64,000 bases of DNA from Azonexus hydrophilus DSM 23864 (GCF_000429605.1 NZ_AUCE01000011.1:248001-312000), one strand, 5' to 3'. Positions 37,255 to 46,699 are shown, counted from the first letter of the stretch. Notes: a model not told the origin generated them from the letters alone. Numbers and translations are program-made.

Positions 37255-37539
37255 ATGACCACCACGCCCCCCCCGGAAACCGTCGCCGCGCTGCTGCCGG
37301 AAATCGCCGAACTGATCGTCTCCGCCCTCAATCTCGAAATGACGCCGGCCGAAATCGACGCCGACGCGCCGCTGTTCGGCGAAGGCCTGGGCCTGGATTC
37401 GATCGATGTCCTGGAAATTTCGCTGGTCGTCTCCAAGCGCTATGGCTTCCAGTTGCGTTCGGACAACGAGGACAACGTCCGCATCTTCTCCTCGCTGCGC
37501 GCCCTGACCGCGCATATCGCCAGCCAGCGTAGCCAGTAA
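37255..37539 (+). CDS. Acyl carrier protein 2 of the aryl polyene cluster
   Basis: A 94-residue ACP with S49 in GEGLGLDSIDVLEISLVV as the phosphopantetheine site. Its longer N-terminus and VLEISLVVSKRYG helix are typical of the second ACP in aryl polyene clusters. The stop overlaps the next ATG (TAATG). Confidence 0.9.
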   Translation: MTTTPPPETVAALLPEIAELIVSALNLEMTPAEIDADAPLFGEGLGLDSIDVLEISLVVSKRYGFQLRSDNEDNVRIFSSLRALTAHIASQRSQ

Positions 37540-38198
37540 TGCCGACCGGCCCGGTCCCGCTGCTGCGCGGCCTGGCCGTGCTCCTGCTGTTCGCAGCCTG
37601 GGCCGTGGCCGCCCACTTCGGCAGCGCCGGCGGCGGCCATCCCGACATCAATACCACGCTCGGCGTCCTGCCCCTGGTCTTCGTCGCCGGTTTGCTGCTG
37701 TGGCGCCAGAGCGCCCTCTGGCTGCGTATCGCCGGTGTGTTGGCCGGCGTCCTGCTGCTTGCCTGGCTGTGGCCGCAACTGCGGCAGAACGTCGCCCTGT
37801 TGTACTACCTGCAGCATCTCGGCACCCACATTGCGCTCGGCATCCTGTTCGGCCGCACGCTGTTCGGTCCCGGCGAAGCCCTGATCACGCGCATTGCCCG
37901 GACCGTTTTCCGGGACGGCATTTCCCAACGCAAAGCGCGTTACACGCGCCAGGTGACCGTCGCCTGGACTGCCTTCTTCTTCGGCAACGCCGGCGTATCG
38001 ACCCTGCTGTTCCTGTTTGCACCGGCCGAGATCTGGTCGATCCACGCCAATCTGCTGACCGGCCCGCTGATCGGCCTGATGTTCCTGGCCGAACACCTGG
38101 TCCGGCTGCGTGTCCTGCCGCCGGAGGAGCGCCCGAGCTTTCTCACGGTGATCCAGGCCTACCGGGCCGGCACCCGCCCGACGGAGCGCACGCCATGA
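37539..38198 (+). CDS. COG4648-type membrane protein of aryl polyene clusters
   Basis: A 219-residue inner-membrane protein with about six hydrophobic segments and a conserved cytoplasmic loop (LFGRTLFGPGEALITRIARTVF). It is regularly found next to ACPs in aryl polyene loci, but its biochemical role is not known. Coupled to both neighbours by overlapping start and stop codons. Confidence 0.8.
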   Translation: MPTGPVPLLRGLAVLLLFAAWAVAAHFGSAGGGHPDINTTLGVLPLVFVAGLLLWRQSALWLRIAGVLAGVLLLAWLWPQLRQNVALLYYLQHLGTHIALGILFGRTLFGPGEALITRIARTVFRDGISQRKARYTRQVTVAWTAFFFGNAGVSTLLFLFAPAEIWSIHANLLTGPLIGLMFLAEHLVRLRVLPPEERPSFLTVIQAYRAGTRPTERTP

Positions 38199-39532
38199 GC
38201 CTGCGCCCCCTGATCTCGCGCCACGGGCTCGACGACACGCTGGCCTGGCGGGCCGACGGGCCGGTCAGCGTCCGCCGCTTCCTGGCCGAGTCCAGCGCGC
38301 TGGCCCGCCAACTTCCGGCCGGCGACTGCCTGCTCAATGTCTGCACCGACCGCTACCGTTTCGCCGTCGGCTTCGTCGCCGGCCTGCTGGCCGGCAAGAC
38401 CAGCCTGCAACCGGCCTCGCAATCGGCCGAAACCCTGGCGCAGATCGAAGCCGCGCATCCCGGCACCGTTTGCCTGCGCGATGCCCCGTTCGCCGCCGGC
38501 ACGCTGCCCTGCGTCGATTTCCCCGACCTGTCGGCAGTTACTCCCGAAGAAATCCGCGAGATCCCGGGCATCGCCGCCGAACGCGTCGTCGCCATCCTGT
38601 TCACCTCCGGCTCCACCGGCCTGCCGCAGGCGCACCGCAAGACCTGGGGCAAGCTGGTCGACAACGCCGAGGCTGGCGCCCGCGCGCTCGGCTTGGTGGA
38701 AACACCGATGAACATCGTCGGCACCGTGCCGGCACAGCACAGTTTCGGCTTCGAATCGACCTTCCTGCTGGCGCTGCATGGCGGCTGCCGTTTCTGGGCC
38801 GGCAAGCCCTTCTACCCGCAGGACATCGCCGCCGCGCTGGCCGTGGTGCCGCCACCCCGCCTGCTGGTGACCACGCCCTTTCACCTGTCCACGCTGCTCG
38901 CTGCCGACATTCCGCTGCCGCCGCTCGACCTGCTGCTGTCGGCCACCGCACCGCTATCGGCCGATCTCGCCGGCCGGGCCGAAGCCCGTTGCGGCGCACC
39001 GGTCCGGGAAATCTACGGGTCGACCGAAAGCGGCCAGCTGGCCAGCCGGCGCACCCTGGCCGGCCCGCGCTGGCAACTGCTGCCGGGGGTCAGGCTGAGC
39101 AGCGACGGCGACCAGACCTGTGCCGAAGGCGGTCATGTCGAGGGCAGGGTGCCACTCGGCGACCGCATCGACTGCCACGACGACGGCAGTTTCAGCTTGC
39201 TCGGCCGGCACAGCGACCTGATCAACATCGCCGGCAAACGCACCTCGCTGGCTTGGCTCGATCACCAGATCACCAGCATCGCCGGCGTCGTCGATGCCGC
39301 CTTTTTCCTGCCCGACGACGACAGTATCGATGGCGTGACCCGCCTGACTGCCTTTGTCGTCGCGCCTTCACTGGACCGCGCGCAACTGCTGCAGGCCCTG
39401 CGCCAGCGCATCGACCCGGTTTTTCTGCCGCGACCGCTGAGCTTCGTCGACTCGCTGCCGCGCAACAGTACCGGCAAGCTGCCCCGGCAGGCCCTGCTGG
39501 CGCTCCACGAGGCACGCAAACCCCATGACTGA
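38195..39532 (+). CDS. Acyl-activating enzyme (AMP-dependent synthetase/ligase) of aryl polyene cluster
   Basis: A 445-residue ANL-superfamily enzyme, shorter than acyl-CoA synthetases. The AMP loop LFTSGSTGLPQAHRKT is near residue 140, IYGSTESGQLA near 275, INIAGKRTSL near 345 and the C-terminal catalytic lysine motif STGKLPRQAL near 430. It probably activates the hydroxybenzoate starter (made by the chorismatase at 54028) and loads it onto an ACP. ATG at 38195 overlaps the preceding stop. Confidence 0.85.
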   Translation: MSLRPLISRHGLDDTLAWRADGPVSVRRFLAESSALARQLPAGDCLLNVCTDRYRFAVGFVAGLLAGKTSLQPASQSAETLAQIEAAHPGTVCLRDAPFAAGTLPCVDFPDLSAVTPEEIREIPGIAAERVVAILFTSGSTGLPQAHRKTWGKLVDNAEAGARALGLVETPMNIVGTVPAQHSFGFESTFLLALHGGCRFWAGKPFYPQDIAAALAVVPPPRLLVTTPFHLSTLLAADIPLPPLDLLLSATAPLSADLAGRAEARCGAPVREIYGSTESGQLASRRTLAGPRWQLLPGVRLSSDGDQTCAEGGHVEGRVPLGDRIDCHDDGSFSLLGRHSDLINIAGKRTSLAWLDHQITSIAGVVDAAFFLPDDDSIDGVTRLTAFVVAPSLDRAQLLQALRQRIDPVFLPRPLSFVDSLPRNSTGKLPRQALLALHEARKPHD

Positions 39533-39830
39533 GCGCCAAGCATTCACCTGGCAAGTGCCCGTCGACCACCCGGCCTTTGCCGGTCATTTTCCCGGCCGGC
39601 CGATCGTTCCCGGCGTCGTCCTGCTCGACCGCGCCATGGCCTGCGCCGAAACCTGGCTGGGCCGGCGTGTCGGTGGCTGGCAAGTCGGCAACGCCAAGTT
39701 CCTGAGTCCGGTCGGTCCCGGGGAAACCCTGGTCTTCACCCTCGGCAGCACCACCGGCGCGGGCGTCAGCTTCAGCGTGCACGCGGGCGAACGCCTGGTC
39801 GCCAGCGGCAACCTGACACCCAGCCCATGA
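39525..39830 (+). CDS. Hotdog-fold 3-hydroxyacyl-ACP dehydratase (small, FabZ-like)
   Basis: A 101-residue hotdog protein. HPAFAGHFPGRPIVPGVVLL contains the FabA/FabZ-type catalytic H21. It would dehydrate the beta-hydroxyacyl-ACP, perhaps together with the second dehydratase at 48681, to give the conjugated polyene. It overlaps both neighbours. Confidence 0.85.
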   Translation: MTERQAFTWQVPVDHPAFAGHFPGRPIVPGVVLLDRAMACAETWLGRRVGGWQVGNAKFLSPVGPGETLVFTLGSTTGAGVSFSVHAGERLVASGNLTPSP

Positions 39831-40726
39831 AACCGGAAAACGACTGGCGCCAGCAGCAGGAGCGCAGCAACCTGGCGATCCTCAAACTGATGGTCTGGAT
39901 TTCGCTGACCTTCGGCCGCGCCGTCGGCCGGCTGGTGCTTTACGGCATCGCCGCCTACTACGTGTTGTTCGCCCCGCGTGCACGGCGCGCCAGCCGTGCC
40001 TACCTGCACCGGGCGCTCGGACGCTGGGCGCAATGGACCGACGGCTACCGCCACGTTTTCAGCTTTGCCAGCACCATCCACGACCGCATCTACCTGCTCA
40101 ACGACCGCTTCGACCTGTTCGATATCGAGGTGATCGGCGCCGAGGCCCTCAACGAAGCGCTGGCACGGCAACCGGGCGCCCTGTTGATCGGCGCCCACCT
40201 CGGCAGTTTCGAGGTGTTGCGGGCGGTCGGCCGGGGCAGGGCGGGACTGCAGGTGGCAATGCTGATGTACGAGGAAAACGCCCGCAAGATCAACGCCACC
40301 CTGCAGGCGATCAACCCGCGCGCGGCCGACGACATCCTGCCACTCGGCCGGGTCGACTCGATGCTCGCCGCTCGCGACCGGCTGGCCCAGGGCTACCTGG
40401 TCGGCATGCTGGCCGACCGTGGGCTGGGTAACGATCCGACCCTGGACTGTGATTTTCTCGGCCAGCCCGCTGCCTTTCCGCTCGGCCCCTGGCGCATGGC
40501 AGCGATGTTGCAACGGCCGGTCTTCTTCATGGCCGGTCTGTATCTCGGCGGCAACCGCTATCGCATACACTTCGAACCGCTGGCTGATTTTTCACACGTC
40601 ACCCGCGCCGATCGCGCCCAGGCCATCGACGATGCGATCCGCGCCTACGCCGGACGGCTGGAAGCCCACTGTCGCAACACCCCTTACAACTGGTTCAACT
40701 TCTTCGATTTCTGGCAGAAAAAATGA
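39827..40726 (+). CDS. LpxL/HtrB-like acyltransferase
   Basis: A 299-residue protein of the lysophospholipid/lipid A acyltransferase family. A membrane anchor lies near residues 25-45, and the HX4E motif (GAHLGSFEVLR) is near residue 122. It probably moves the polyene acyl chain from ACP onto a membrane lipid. Its place between the dehydratase and LolA-like genes is typical of aryl polyene loci. Confidence 0.85.
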   Translation: MKPENDWRQQQERSNLAILKLMVWISLTFGRAVGRLVLYGIAAYYVLFAPRARRASRAYLHRALGRWAQWTDGYRHVFSFASTIHDRIYLLNDRFDLFDIEVIGAEALNEALARQPGALLIGAHLGSFEVLRAVGRGRAGLQVAMLMYEENARKINATLQAINPRAADDILPLGRVDSMLAARDRLAQGYLVGMLADRGLGNDPTLDCDFLGQPAAFPLGPWRMAAMLQRPVFFMAGLYLGGNRYRIHFEPLADFSHVTRADRAQAIDDAIRAYAGRLEAHCRNTPYNWFNFFDFWQKK

Positions 40727-41292
40727 AAAACCTCCTCACTGCCGGCCTCTTTCTCGCCCTGCTGGGCCAAAGCGCCTGGGCCGCCTTCGACGTCGGTAGC
40801 CTGATGGCTGACCTGGCCCGGCACCCCGGCGGCAAGGCGAAATTCGTCGAAACCCGCTTTCTAGCCGTGCTCGACAAGCCGCTCAAGGCCACCGGCGAGA
40901 TGACCTACATCGCCCCCGATCGCCTGGAAAAACGCACGCTGACGCCAAAACCCGAGCTGATGATCCTCGACAAGGATCTGCTGACGCTGGAACGCGACAA
41001 GCAGAAATTGTCGATCAACCTGGCCAGCCAGCCGCAGGCGCTGGCTTTCGTGGACAGCATCCGCGGCACGCTGGCCGGCAACCGGGCCGCGCTGGAACGC
41101 AACTACCTGCTGCACCTGGCGGGAACCCCGGACAAGTGGGTACTCACCATGCTGCCGCGTGACCAGCAGATGGCCAGTTTCGTCCTGCGCATCGTGGTCA
41201 GCGGCAGTGGCAGCCAGATGCGCAGCATCGAATACCTGCAGGCCGACGGCGACCGTTCGCTGCTGACCATCGAGCCGGTTGACGGACGATGA
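40723..41292 (+). CDS. LolA-like outer-membrane carrier protein
   Basis: A 189-residue periplasmic protein with a signal peptide (MKNLLTAGLFLALLGQSAWA) and a LolA-like beta fold (FVETRFLAVLDKPLKATGEMTYIAPDRLEKRT). It is not the housekeeping LolA. It likely shuttles the lipid-linked polyene across the periplasm, working with the MMPL exporter encoded next. Confidence 0.85.
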   Translation: MKNLLTAGLFLALLGQSAWAAFDVGSLMADLARHPGGKAKFVETRFLAVLDKPLKATGEMTYIAPDRLEKRTLTPKPELMILDKDLLTLERDKQKLSINLASQPQALAFVDSIRGTLAGNRAALERNYLLHLAGTPDKWVLTMLPRDQQMASFVLRIVVSGSGSQMRSIEYLQADGDRSLLTIEPVDGR

Positions 41293-43628
41293 AATCCAGC
41301 CCGCTGCGCGTCCTGTTGCTGTGGCTGCTGGCCATGCTGGTCGGCGGCCTGATTGCCTGGAACAGTCGCTTTTCCGCCGACATGAGTTTCTTCCTGCCGG
41401 CCGAGCCCAGCGCCGAGCAGCAGGTATTGATCGAACAGATCAAGGAGGGCGCGGTCTCGCGCCTGCTGATGCTGGCCATCGGTGGCGGCGACGCTGAGAA
41501 GCGCGCTGCCGCATCGCGCGATCTGCGCCAGCGCCTGGCGACCCAGGACGCATTCGTCTCGATCCAGAACGGCGAAACCAGCCATCTCGACCAGGACCGC
41601 GATTTATTGTTGGCCCATCGCTACCTGCTCAGCCCGGCGGTCACCCCGGAACGCTTCACGGTCGCCGGACTGCACGCGGCCATCGGCGACAGCATCGACC
41701 TGCTGGCCTCGCCGGCCGGCATGTTGTTCAAACCCTTCCTGACCCGCGATCCCACCGGCGAACTGGCCACCATGCTGGCCGGACTCGGCAGTGCCAGCCA
41801 GCCGGCCAGCCGCGACGGGGTGTGGGCATCGCGTGACGGCGAACGCGCCATGCTGCTGGTGCAGACCCGCGCTCACGGCGCCGACACCGACGGCCAGGAA
41901 GCCGCCATCCGCAGCATCCGCAGCGCTTTCGCCGAAACCCGGCAAGCGCTGGGCGCCGACGGGCTGAGCCTGCAACTCTCCGGTCCCGGTCATTTCGCCG
42001 TCGCAGCCCGCGCCCAGATCAAACAGGAAGTCCTGCTGCTGACTTCGATCAGCAGCCTGGCGATCATCGCCGTCCTGTTCTTCATCTACCGCTCGCCGAG
42101 ACTGATCGGCCTGGGCATGTTGCCGGTGCTCAGCGGCGCGCTGGCCGGCATCGTCGCCGTCAGCCTGACCTACGACACGGTCTTCGGCATCACGGTCGGC
42201 TTCGGCGCTGCCTTGATCGGCGAGGCCGTCGATTACTCGACCTACTATTTCATGCAATCCGGGCGTCTCGGCCTGAACGGCTGGCGCCAACGCTTCTGGC
42301 CGACGATCCGCCTCGGTGTCGCCACTTCGCTCTGCGGTTTCGGCGCCCTGCTGTTCTCCGGCTTCCCCGGCCTGGCCCAGCTCGGCCTGTATTCGCTGGC
42401 CGGCGTCCTCACCGCCGCCCTAGTGACCCGCTTCGTCCTGCCCCATCTGGCCGGCCCGGTCGCCGTCACGAACACCCCGCAGCCGCTGCTGAAATTCATG
42501 GAAAGCGGCCTCGACGGCCTGTCCCGGCTGCGCCTGCCGGTATTGTTGCTGGCCGTCGTCGCCGCCGGCTGGCTGATCAACCAGCGCGACCAGCTCTGGC
42601 ATCCCGACCTGTCGGCCCTGAGTACGGTCAGCGAAGCCGATGCGCAGATCGACGGCGAGTTGCGCGCCGACCTCGGTGCCCCGGACTCGCGCTACCTGGT
42701 CGTCGTCAACGGCGCCGACCAGGAGGCCGCGCTACAGGCCGCCGAGCGCACCGGCCGCCATCTCGACCGCCTGGTCGACGCCGGCGTCATCGGCGGCTAC
42801 GACAGTCCGGCCCGCTTCCTGCCCAGCCGGGCCAGCCAGGATCAGCGCCGCGCCGCCCTGCCTGAATCCGCCGTCCTGCGCCAACGCCTGACCGTCGCCC
42901 TGGCCGACCTGCCGCTTTCCGCCCAGCGGCTGGACGCTTTCGTCGCCGATGTCGAAGCGGCCCGCAAAGCCCCGCCGCTCAGCCGCGAGAATCTGGCCGG
43001 CAGCAGTCTGGCACTGGCCGTCGACAGCCTGATGCTGCAACGCGCCGACGGCTGGAGCGTGCTGTTGCCACTGCATCCCCGCATCGACGGCGACGAACTG
43101 TCGATTCCGGCCGATCAGGTCCGTGCCGCACTGGCCGGCAGCGACGGCCTGTTCATCGACATGAAGGCCGAATTCGATGCCCTCTACAGCGACTACCTGA
43201 GCGAAGCGATCCGCCTGTCGCTGGCCGGGGTCGGTGCGGTCATCTTGCTGCTCGCCGTCAGCCTGCGTTCGCCCCAGCGCCTGACCGGCGTCCTGCTGCC
43301 GCTGCTGATCGCCGTCGTCTTCGTCGTCGCCGGCCTGCACCTGCTGGGTCAGCGGCTGCACCTGTTGCATCTGGTCGGCCTGCTGCTGATCGTCGCCGTC
43401 GGCTCCAATTACGCCTTGTTCTTCGACCGCAGCGCCAGGCAGGGCAAGCCCGACCCGGAAACGCTCAGCTCGATGGGCGTCGCCAACCTGACCACCGCCA
43501 TCGGCTTCGGCACCCTGTCGCTGTCCTCCGTCCCGGTGCTCAAGGCCATCGGCCTGACCGTCGGCCCCGGCGCCATCCTGGCGCTGCTCCTGGCGGCGAT
43601 GTTCGTTCCACGTGGAACGAACAGATGA
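41289..43628 (+). CDS. MMPL/RND-type exporter
   Basis: A 779-residue inner-membrane transporter with about twelve membrane segments in two halves, each with a large periplasmic loop. GFGAALIGEAVDYSTYYFMQSG (near 300) and GLLLIVAVGSNYALFFDRSA (near 705) are the paired intramembrane motifs of MMPL proteins. Likely exports the polyene lipid. The C-terminal codons lie in the perfect parS palindrome. Confidence 0.9.
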   Translation: MKSSPLRVLLLWLLAMLVGGLIAWNSRFSADMSFFLPAEPSAEQQVLIEQIKEGAVSRLLMLAIGGGDAEKRAAASRDLRQRLATQDAFVSIQNGETSHLDQDRDLLLAHRYLLSPAVTPERFTVAGLHAAIGDSIDLLASPAGMLFKPFLTRDPTGELATMLAGLGSASQPASRDGVWASRDGERAMLLVQTRAHGADTDGQEAAIRSIRSAFAETRQALGADGLSLQLSGPGHFAVAARAQIKQEVLLLTSISSLAIIAVLFFIYRSPRLIGLGMLPVLSGALAGIVAVSLTYDTVFGITVGFGAALIGEAVDYSTYYFMQSGRLGLNGWRQRFWPTIRLGVATSLCGFGALLFSGFPGLAQLGLYSLAGVLTAALVTRFVLPHLAGPVAVTNTPQPLLKFMESGLDGLSRLRLPVLLLAVVAAGWLINQRDQLWHPDLSALSTVSEADAQIDGELRADLGAPDSRYLVVVNGADQEAALQAAERTGRHLDRLVDAGVIGGYDSPARFLPSRASQDQRRAALPESAVLRQRLTVALADLPLSAQRLDAFVADVEAARKAPPLSRENLAGSSLALAVDSLMLQRADGWSVLLPLHPRIDGDELSIPADQVRAALAGSDGLFIDMKAEFDALYSDYLSEAIRLSLAGVGAVILLLAVSLRSPQRLTGVLLPLLIAVVFVVAGLHLLGQRLHLLHLVGLLLIVAVGSNYALFFDRSARQGKPDPETLSSMGVANLTTAIGFGTLSLSSVPVLKAIGLTVGPGAILALLLAAMFVPRGTNR
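43605..43618. other. parS-like ParB binding site 4, centre of a 24-bp perfect palindrome
   Basis: GTTCCACGTGGAAC forms the core; symmetry extends without mismatch from 43600 to 43623. It covers the last codons of the MMPL gene and ends one base before the ATG of the next gene, so it also occupies that gene's ribosome binding region. Confidence 0.8.
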
Positions 43629-44266
43629 CCGACACACTGCGTACCCTGAAACTCGAACAGGGTGGCAGCGACCTGCTGGTGCTGCTGCCCGGTGCCTACA
43701 TGCGGCCCGAGGATTTCATCACCGCCGGCTTCTTCAGCCGTGCCGAAACTCGCCAGCCCGGGCTCGACCTGTGCGCCGTCGACCTCGACCTGGAACGCAT
43801 TTCCGGCGGTGAAGCGCTACCGGCGGTGCACCGGGAGATACTCAGGCCAGCCCGCCGCGATTACCGCCGGGTCTGGCTCGGCGGTATCTCGCTCGGCGGC
43901 CTGCTGGCCCTGTGCCAGGCTGCCGATCACCCCGACAGCATCGACGGCCTGTGCCTGCTCGCGCCCTATCCGGGCAGCCGACTGACCACCAATGCGATTC
44001 AGGCAGCCGGCGGCATCGACGCCTGGCAAGCCACGCCGGAACAACTGACTGACCCGGAATTCCGGGTCTGGCACTGGCTGAAGACACCGCCATCGCTGCC
44101 GGCCTTCATCGGCCACGGCCGCGACGACCGTTTCGCCGCCGGCATGCAGCAGCTTGCCGAACGCTTTCCCCCGGCTTGCCGTCATACCGCCCCAGGCGGC
44201 CACGACTGGCCGGCCTGGCAGCATCTGTGGGAAGATTTCCTGGCCGCCGGCCATTTCCCCGCCTGA
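43625..44266 (+). CDS. Alpha/beta hydrolase of the polyene cluster
   Basis: A 213-residue hydrolase with the nucleophile in LGGISLGGLLAL (near residue 87), GHGRDDRFAAG and PGGHDWPAW as acid and base segments. It may act as the thioesterase or ester-cleaving enzyme of the pathway, since no hotdog thioesterase is seen. It overlaps the MMPL gene by four bases. The parS palindrome replaces a normal ribosome binding site. Confidence 0.75.
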   Translation: MTDTLRTLKLEQGGSDLLVLLPGAYMRPEDFITAGFFSRAETRQPGLDLCAVDLDLERISGGEALPAVHREILRPARRDYRRVWLGGISLGGLLALCQAADHPDSIDGLCLLAPYPGSRLTTNAIQAAGGIDAWQATPEQLTDPEFRVWHWLKTPPSLPAFIGHGRDDRFAAGMQQLAERFPPACRHTAPGGHDWPAWQHLWEDFLAAGHFPA

Positions 44267-44269
44267 ACC

Positions 44270-45070
44270 ATGCCCCGTCCCTGGAAGCCGTCTCCCGCGC
44301 TGAAAGCCAGCTTCGTCCTGCACGCCGGGGCGCTGCTCGCGGTCATCTTAGCGCCGACAAGCTGGCCGTGGGCGCTGGCGCTGCTGGTCGCCAACCATGC
44401 CGTGCTCACCGTCGCCGGCCTGTTGCCGCGCTCGACCCTGCTCGGTCCCAATCTGACCCGGCTACCAGCTGCGGCCGCCGCCCGCCGGGAAGTGGCCCTG
44501 ACCATCGACGACGGGCCCGACCCCGAGGTGACGCCGCAGGTACTCGACCTGCTCGACACTGCCGGGGCTCGTGCCACCTTTTTCTGTATCGGCTGGCGAG
44601 TGCGTGTGAACCCGGCGCTGTGCCGGGAAATCGTCGCCCGCGGCCATCAGGTCGAGAATCACGGCGATGCCCACGCCAAAGCCTTCGCCACGTTTGGCCC
44701 AGGCCGCATGCGCGCCGACATCGCCGCTGCCCAGGCAACGCTGGGCGAAGTCTGCGGCCGGCACCCGCGCTACTTCCGCGCCACCGCCGGCCTGCGCAAT
44801 CCTTTCCTGGAACCGGTGCTGGCCAGCCTCGACCTGCACCTGGCAGCGTGGACCCGGCGCCCCTACGACACCCGCTGCAGCGACCCGGACACCGTGCTGC
44901 GCCGACTGAGCCATCAACTCGCCGCCGGCGACATCCTGCTGCTGCACGACGGCAACGCCGCCCGCACGAGCGCTGGCCAGCCAGTTATTCTCGCTGTGCT
45001 GCCGCGCTTGCTGGGCACGCTTGCCGAACAGAAACTCACCCCCGTCACCCTCGACGAAGCCTGCCGATGA
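44270..45070 (+). CDS. Polysaccharide deacetylase (NodB-like) family protein
   Basis: A 266-residue protein with a short N-terminal hydrophobic region, then the NodB domain. Motif 1 is LTIDDGPDPEVTPQVLDLL (near residue 78), motif 2 is VENHGDAHAK (near 128) and the last motif is ILLLHDG (near 222). Motif 3 is atypical (YFRATAGLRNPFL in place of RPPYG), so the substrate may not be a standard GlcNAc polymer. Confidence 0.8.
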   Translation: MPRPWKPSPALKASFVLHAGALLAVILAPTSWPWALALLVANHAVLTVAGLLPRSTLLGPNLTRLPAAAAARREVALTIDDGPDPEVTPQVLDLLDTAGARATFFCIGWRVRVNPALCREIVARGHQVENHGDAHAKAFATFGPGRMRADIAAAQATLGEVCGRHPRYFRATAGLRNPFLEPVLASLDLHLAAWTRRPYDTRCSDPDTVLRRLSHQLAAGDILLLHDGNAARTSAGQPVILAVLPRLLGTLAEQKLTPVTLDEACR

Positions 45071-45807
45071 ACCACGCAAACTTCCTCAACACCCTGCTCG
45101 ACGAAGCCACGCTGCCCTTTCGCGGCGGCGGCAAATTCGCCTACCACTACGCCCGTGGCAAACTGTCGTCCGACTGCATCTTCCGCGAACTGCTGCGCCA
45201 GGACATTTTCCCGGCCGAAGGCCATTACCTCGACCTTGGCTGCGGCCAGGGCAGCCTGTTCGGCTGGCTGCTCGCTGCCCGCAAGCTGTACGAACAGGGC
45301 AACTGGCCGACCGACTGGGCGCCGGCACCGAAGGCGCTCAGCCTGCGCGGCTACGAACTGATGCAGAAGGACGTCGACCGCGCCGCACTGGCTTTCGGCC
45401 GCGACCATCCGCTGGTCGACATCCGCCAGGGCGACATGTGCCGGGTCGATTTCGGCCACGCCGACGTCGTCACCATCCTCGACGCCCTGCATTACTTCGA
45501 TCACGCCGGTCAGCAGGACGTGCTCACCCGCATCCGCGCCGCACTGCCGCCGGGCGGTCTGTTCCTGACCCGCATCGGCGACGCCTCGGCCGGTCTGCCT
45601 TACCATCTGTGCAACTGGGTGGATCACGCGGTCACCTTCGTCCGCGGACACCGCCTGCCACGGCTGTATTGCCGGCCGCTCGGCGAATGGGTAGCGCTGC
45701 TCGAAAACCTCGGCTTTTCGGTCAGCACCATGGAAATGAACGAGGGCAAGCCTTTCGCCAACGTCATGCTGGTCTGCCGCGTGCCGCCAGCCAGCCAAGC
45801 CGAATGA
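45067..45807 (+). CDS. SAM-dependent methyltransferase of the polyene cluster
   Basis: A 246-residue class I methyltransferase. The SAM loop YLDLGCGQGSLFGWLLA is near residue 54-70, VTILDALHYFDH near 135. It could methylate the aryl hydroxyl or the free acid of the polyene. Overlaps both neighbours by four bases. Confidence 0.8.
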   Translation: MNHANFLNTLLDEATLPFRGGGKFAYHYARGKLSSDCIFRELLRQDIFPAEGHYLDLGCGQGSLFGWLLAARKLYEQGNWPTDWAPAPKALSLRGYELMQKDVDRAALAFGRDHPLVDIRQGDMCRVDFGHADVVTILDALHYFDHAGQQDVLTRIRAALPPGGLFLTRIGDASAGLPYHLCNWVDHAVTFVRGHRLPRLYCRPLGEWVALLENLGFSVSTMEMNEGKPFANVMLVCRVPPASQAE

Positions 45808-46658
45808 TCGACAGCCGGCTGACACCCCTCCCGCTGCTGGCCTTCGCCCTGCGTACCGGGCGCGGTTTTCACCGTAACCAGGGGCTGTTGCTGGCCGGTG
45901 CCATCGCTTATTACGCGCTGCTGTCGCTGTTGCCACTGCTGATCCTTTCAGTGGTCGGGCTGTCGCATCTGGTCGAGCGCAGCGTCCTGCTCGACACCAT
46001 TGCCCTCTATCTGGACTGGCTGCTGCCCAGTCTCGCCGATGGCCTGGTCGCCGACATCGCCGGCTTTCTCGACCGGCGGACAACGATCAGCCTGGTCATG
46101 CTCGGCACGCTGCTGTTTTTCAGTTCGCTGGCTTTCTCGGTGCTGGAAAAAGCGATGGCGGTGATCTTCGCCCATCGCGGCAAGGACCAGGAACGACATG
46201 CGCTGGTTTCGGCGATCCTGCCTTATTGCCTGGTCATCGTGCTGGGTATCGCCTTGCTGCTGCTCACCCTGGGCACGCTCGCACTGCAAACCCTGGCCGG
46301 CGAAAACCTGGTGCTGCTCGGTCAGCGCTGGTCGCTAAGTGGTGTTGCCGGCTTTCTCTTCCCCTTTCTCGGCGTCGCCCTGATCAGCCTGGTGCTGGCC
46401 GCCATCTACCTGATCGTGCCGGTCGGCCGCACCCGTCTGCGCCACGCCCTGCTCGGCGGGCTGGCCGGCGCCCTGCTATGGGAGGTAGTGCGCCACGGCC
46501 TGATCTGGTATTTCGCGACCATTTCAAAGATCGGCGTCGTCTACGGTTCGCTGGCCACCGCCGTGGTCCTGCTGTTCTTCATGGAACTGGCCGCCGTGCT
46601 GCTCCTGCTCGGCGCCCAGGTGATCGCCGAACTGGAGCAATCCGCAGCAGCGGAATAG
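45804..46658 (+). CDS. YihY/BrkB family membrane protein
   Basis: A 284-residue membrane protein with six segments. GAIAYYALLSLLPLLILSVVGL near residue 30 and VYGSLATAVVLLFFMELAAVLLLLGAQ near 240 are the UPF0761/BrkB signatures. Its role is unknown; in this locus it may help lipid or pigment export. ATG at 45804 overlaps the methyltransferase stop. Confidence 0.85.
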   Translation: MIDSRLTPLPLLAFALRTGRGFHRNQGLLLAGAIAYYALLSLLPLLILSVVGLSHLVERSVLLDTIALYLDWLLPSLADGLVADIAGFLDRRTTISLVMLGTLLFFSSLAFSVLEKAMAVIFAHRGKDQERHALVSAILPYCLVIVLGIALLLLTLGTLALQTLAGENLVLLGQRWSLSGVAGFLFPFLGVALISLVLAAIYLIVPVGRTRLRHALLGGLAGALLWEVVRHGLIWYFATISKIGVVYGSLATAVVLLFFMELAAVLLLLGAQVIAELEQSAAAE

Positions 46659-46663
46659 GGCTC

Positions 46664-46672
46664 TGCTAGAAT
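46664..46672 (+). promoter_or_regulatory. Internal extended -10 promoter candidate
   Basis: TGCTAGAAT is an extended -10 element in the 41-base gap before the second ketosynthase, the largest gap inside the operon. No -35 is visible. It could give independent transcription of the KS-CLF-dehydratase-reductase genes. Confidence 0.35.
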
Positions 46673-46699
46673 TCCCGCCACCCCGTACCGGATGCTGAC

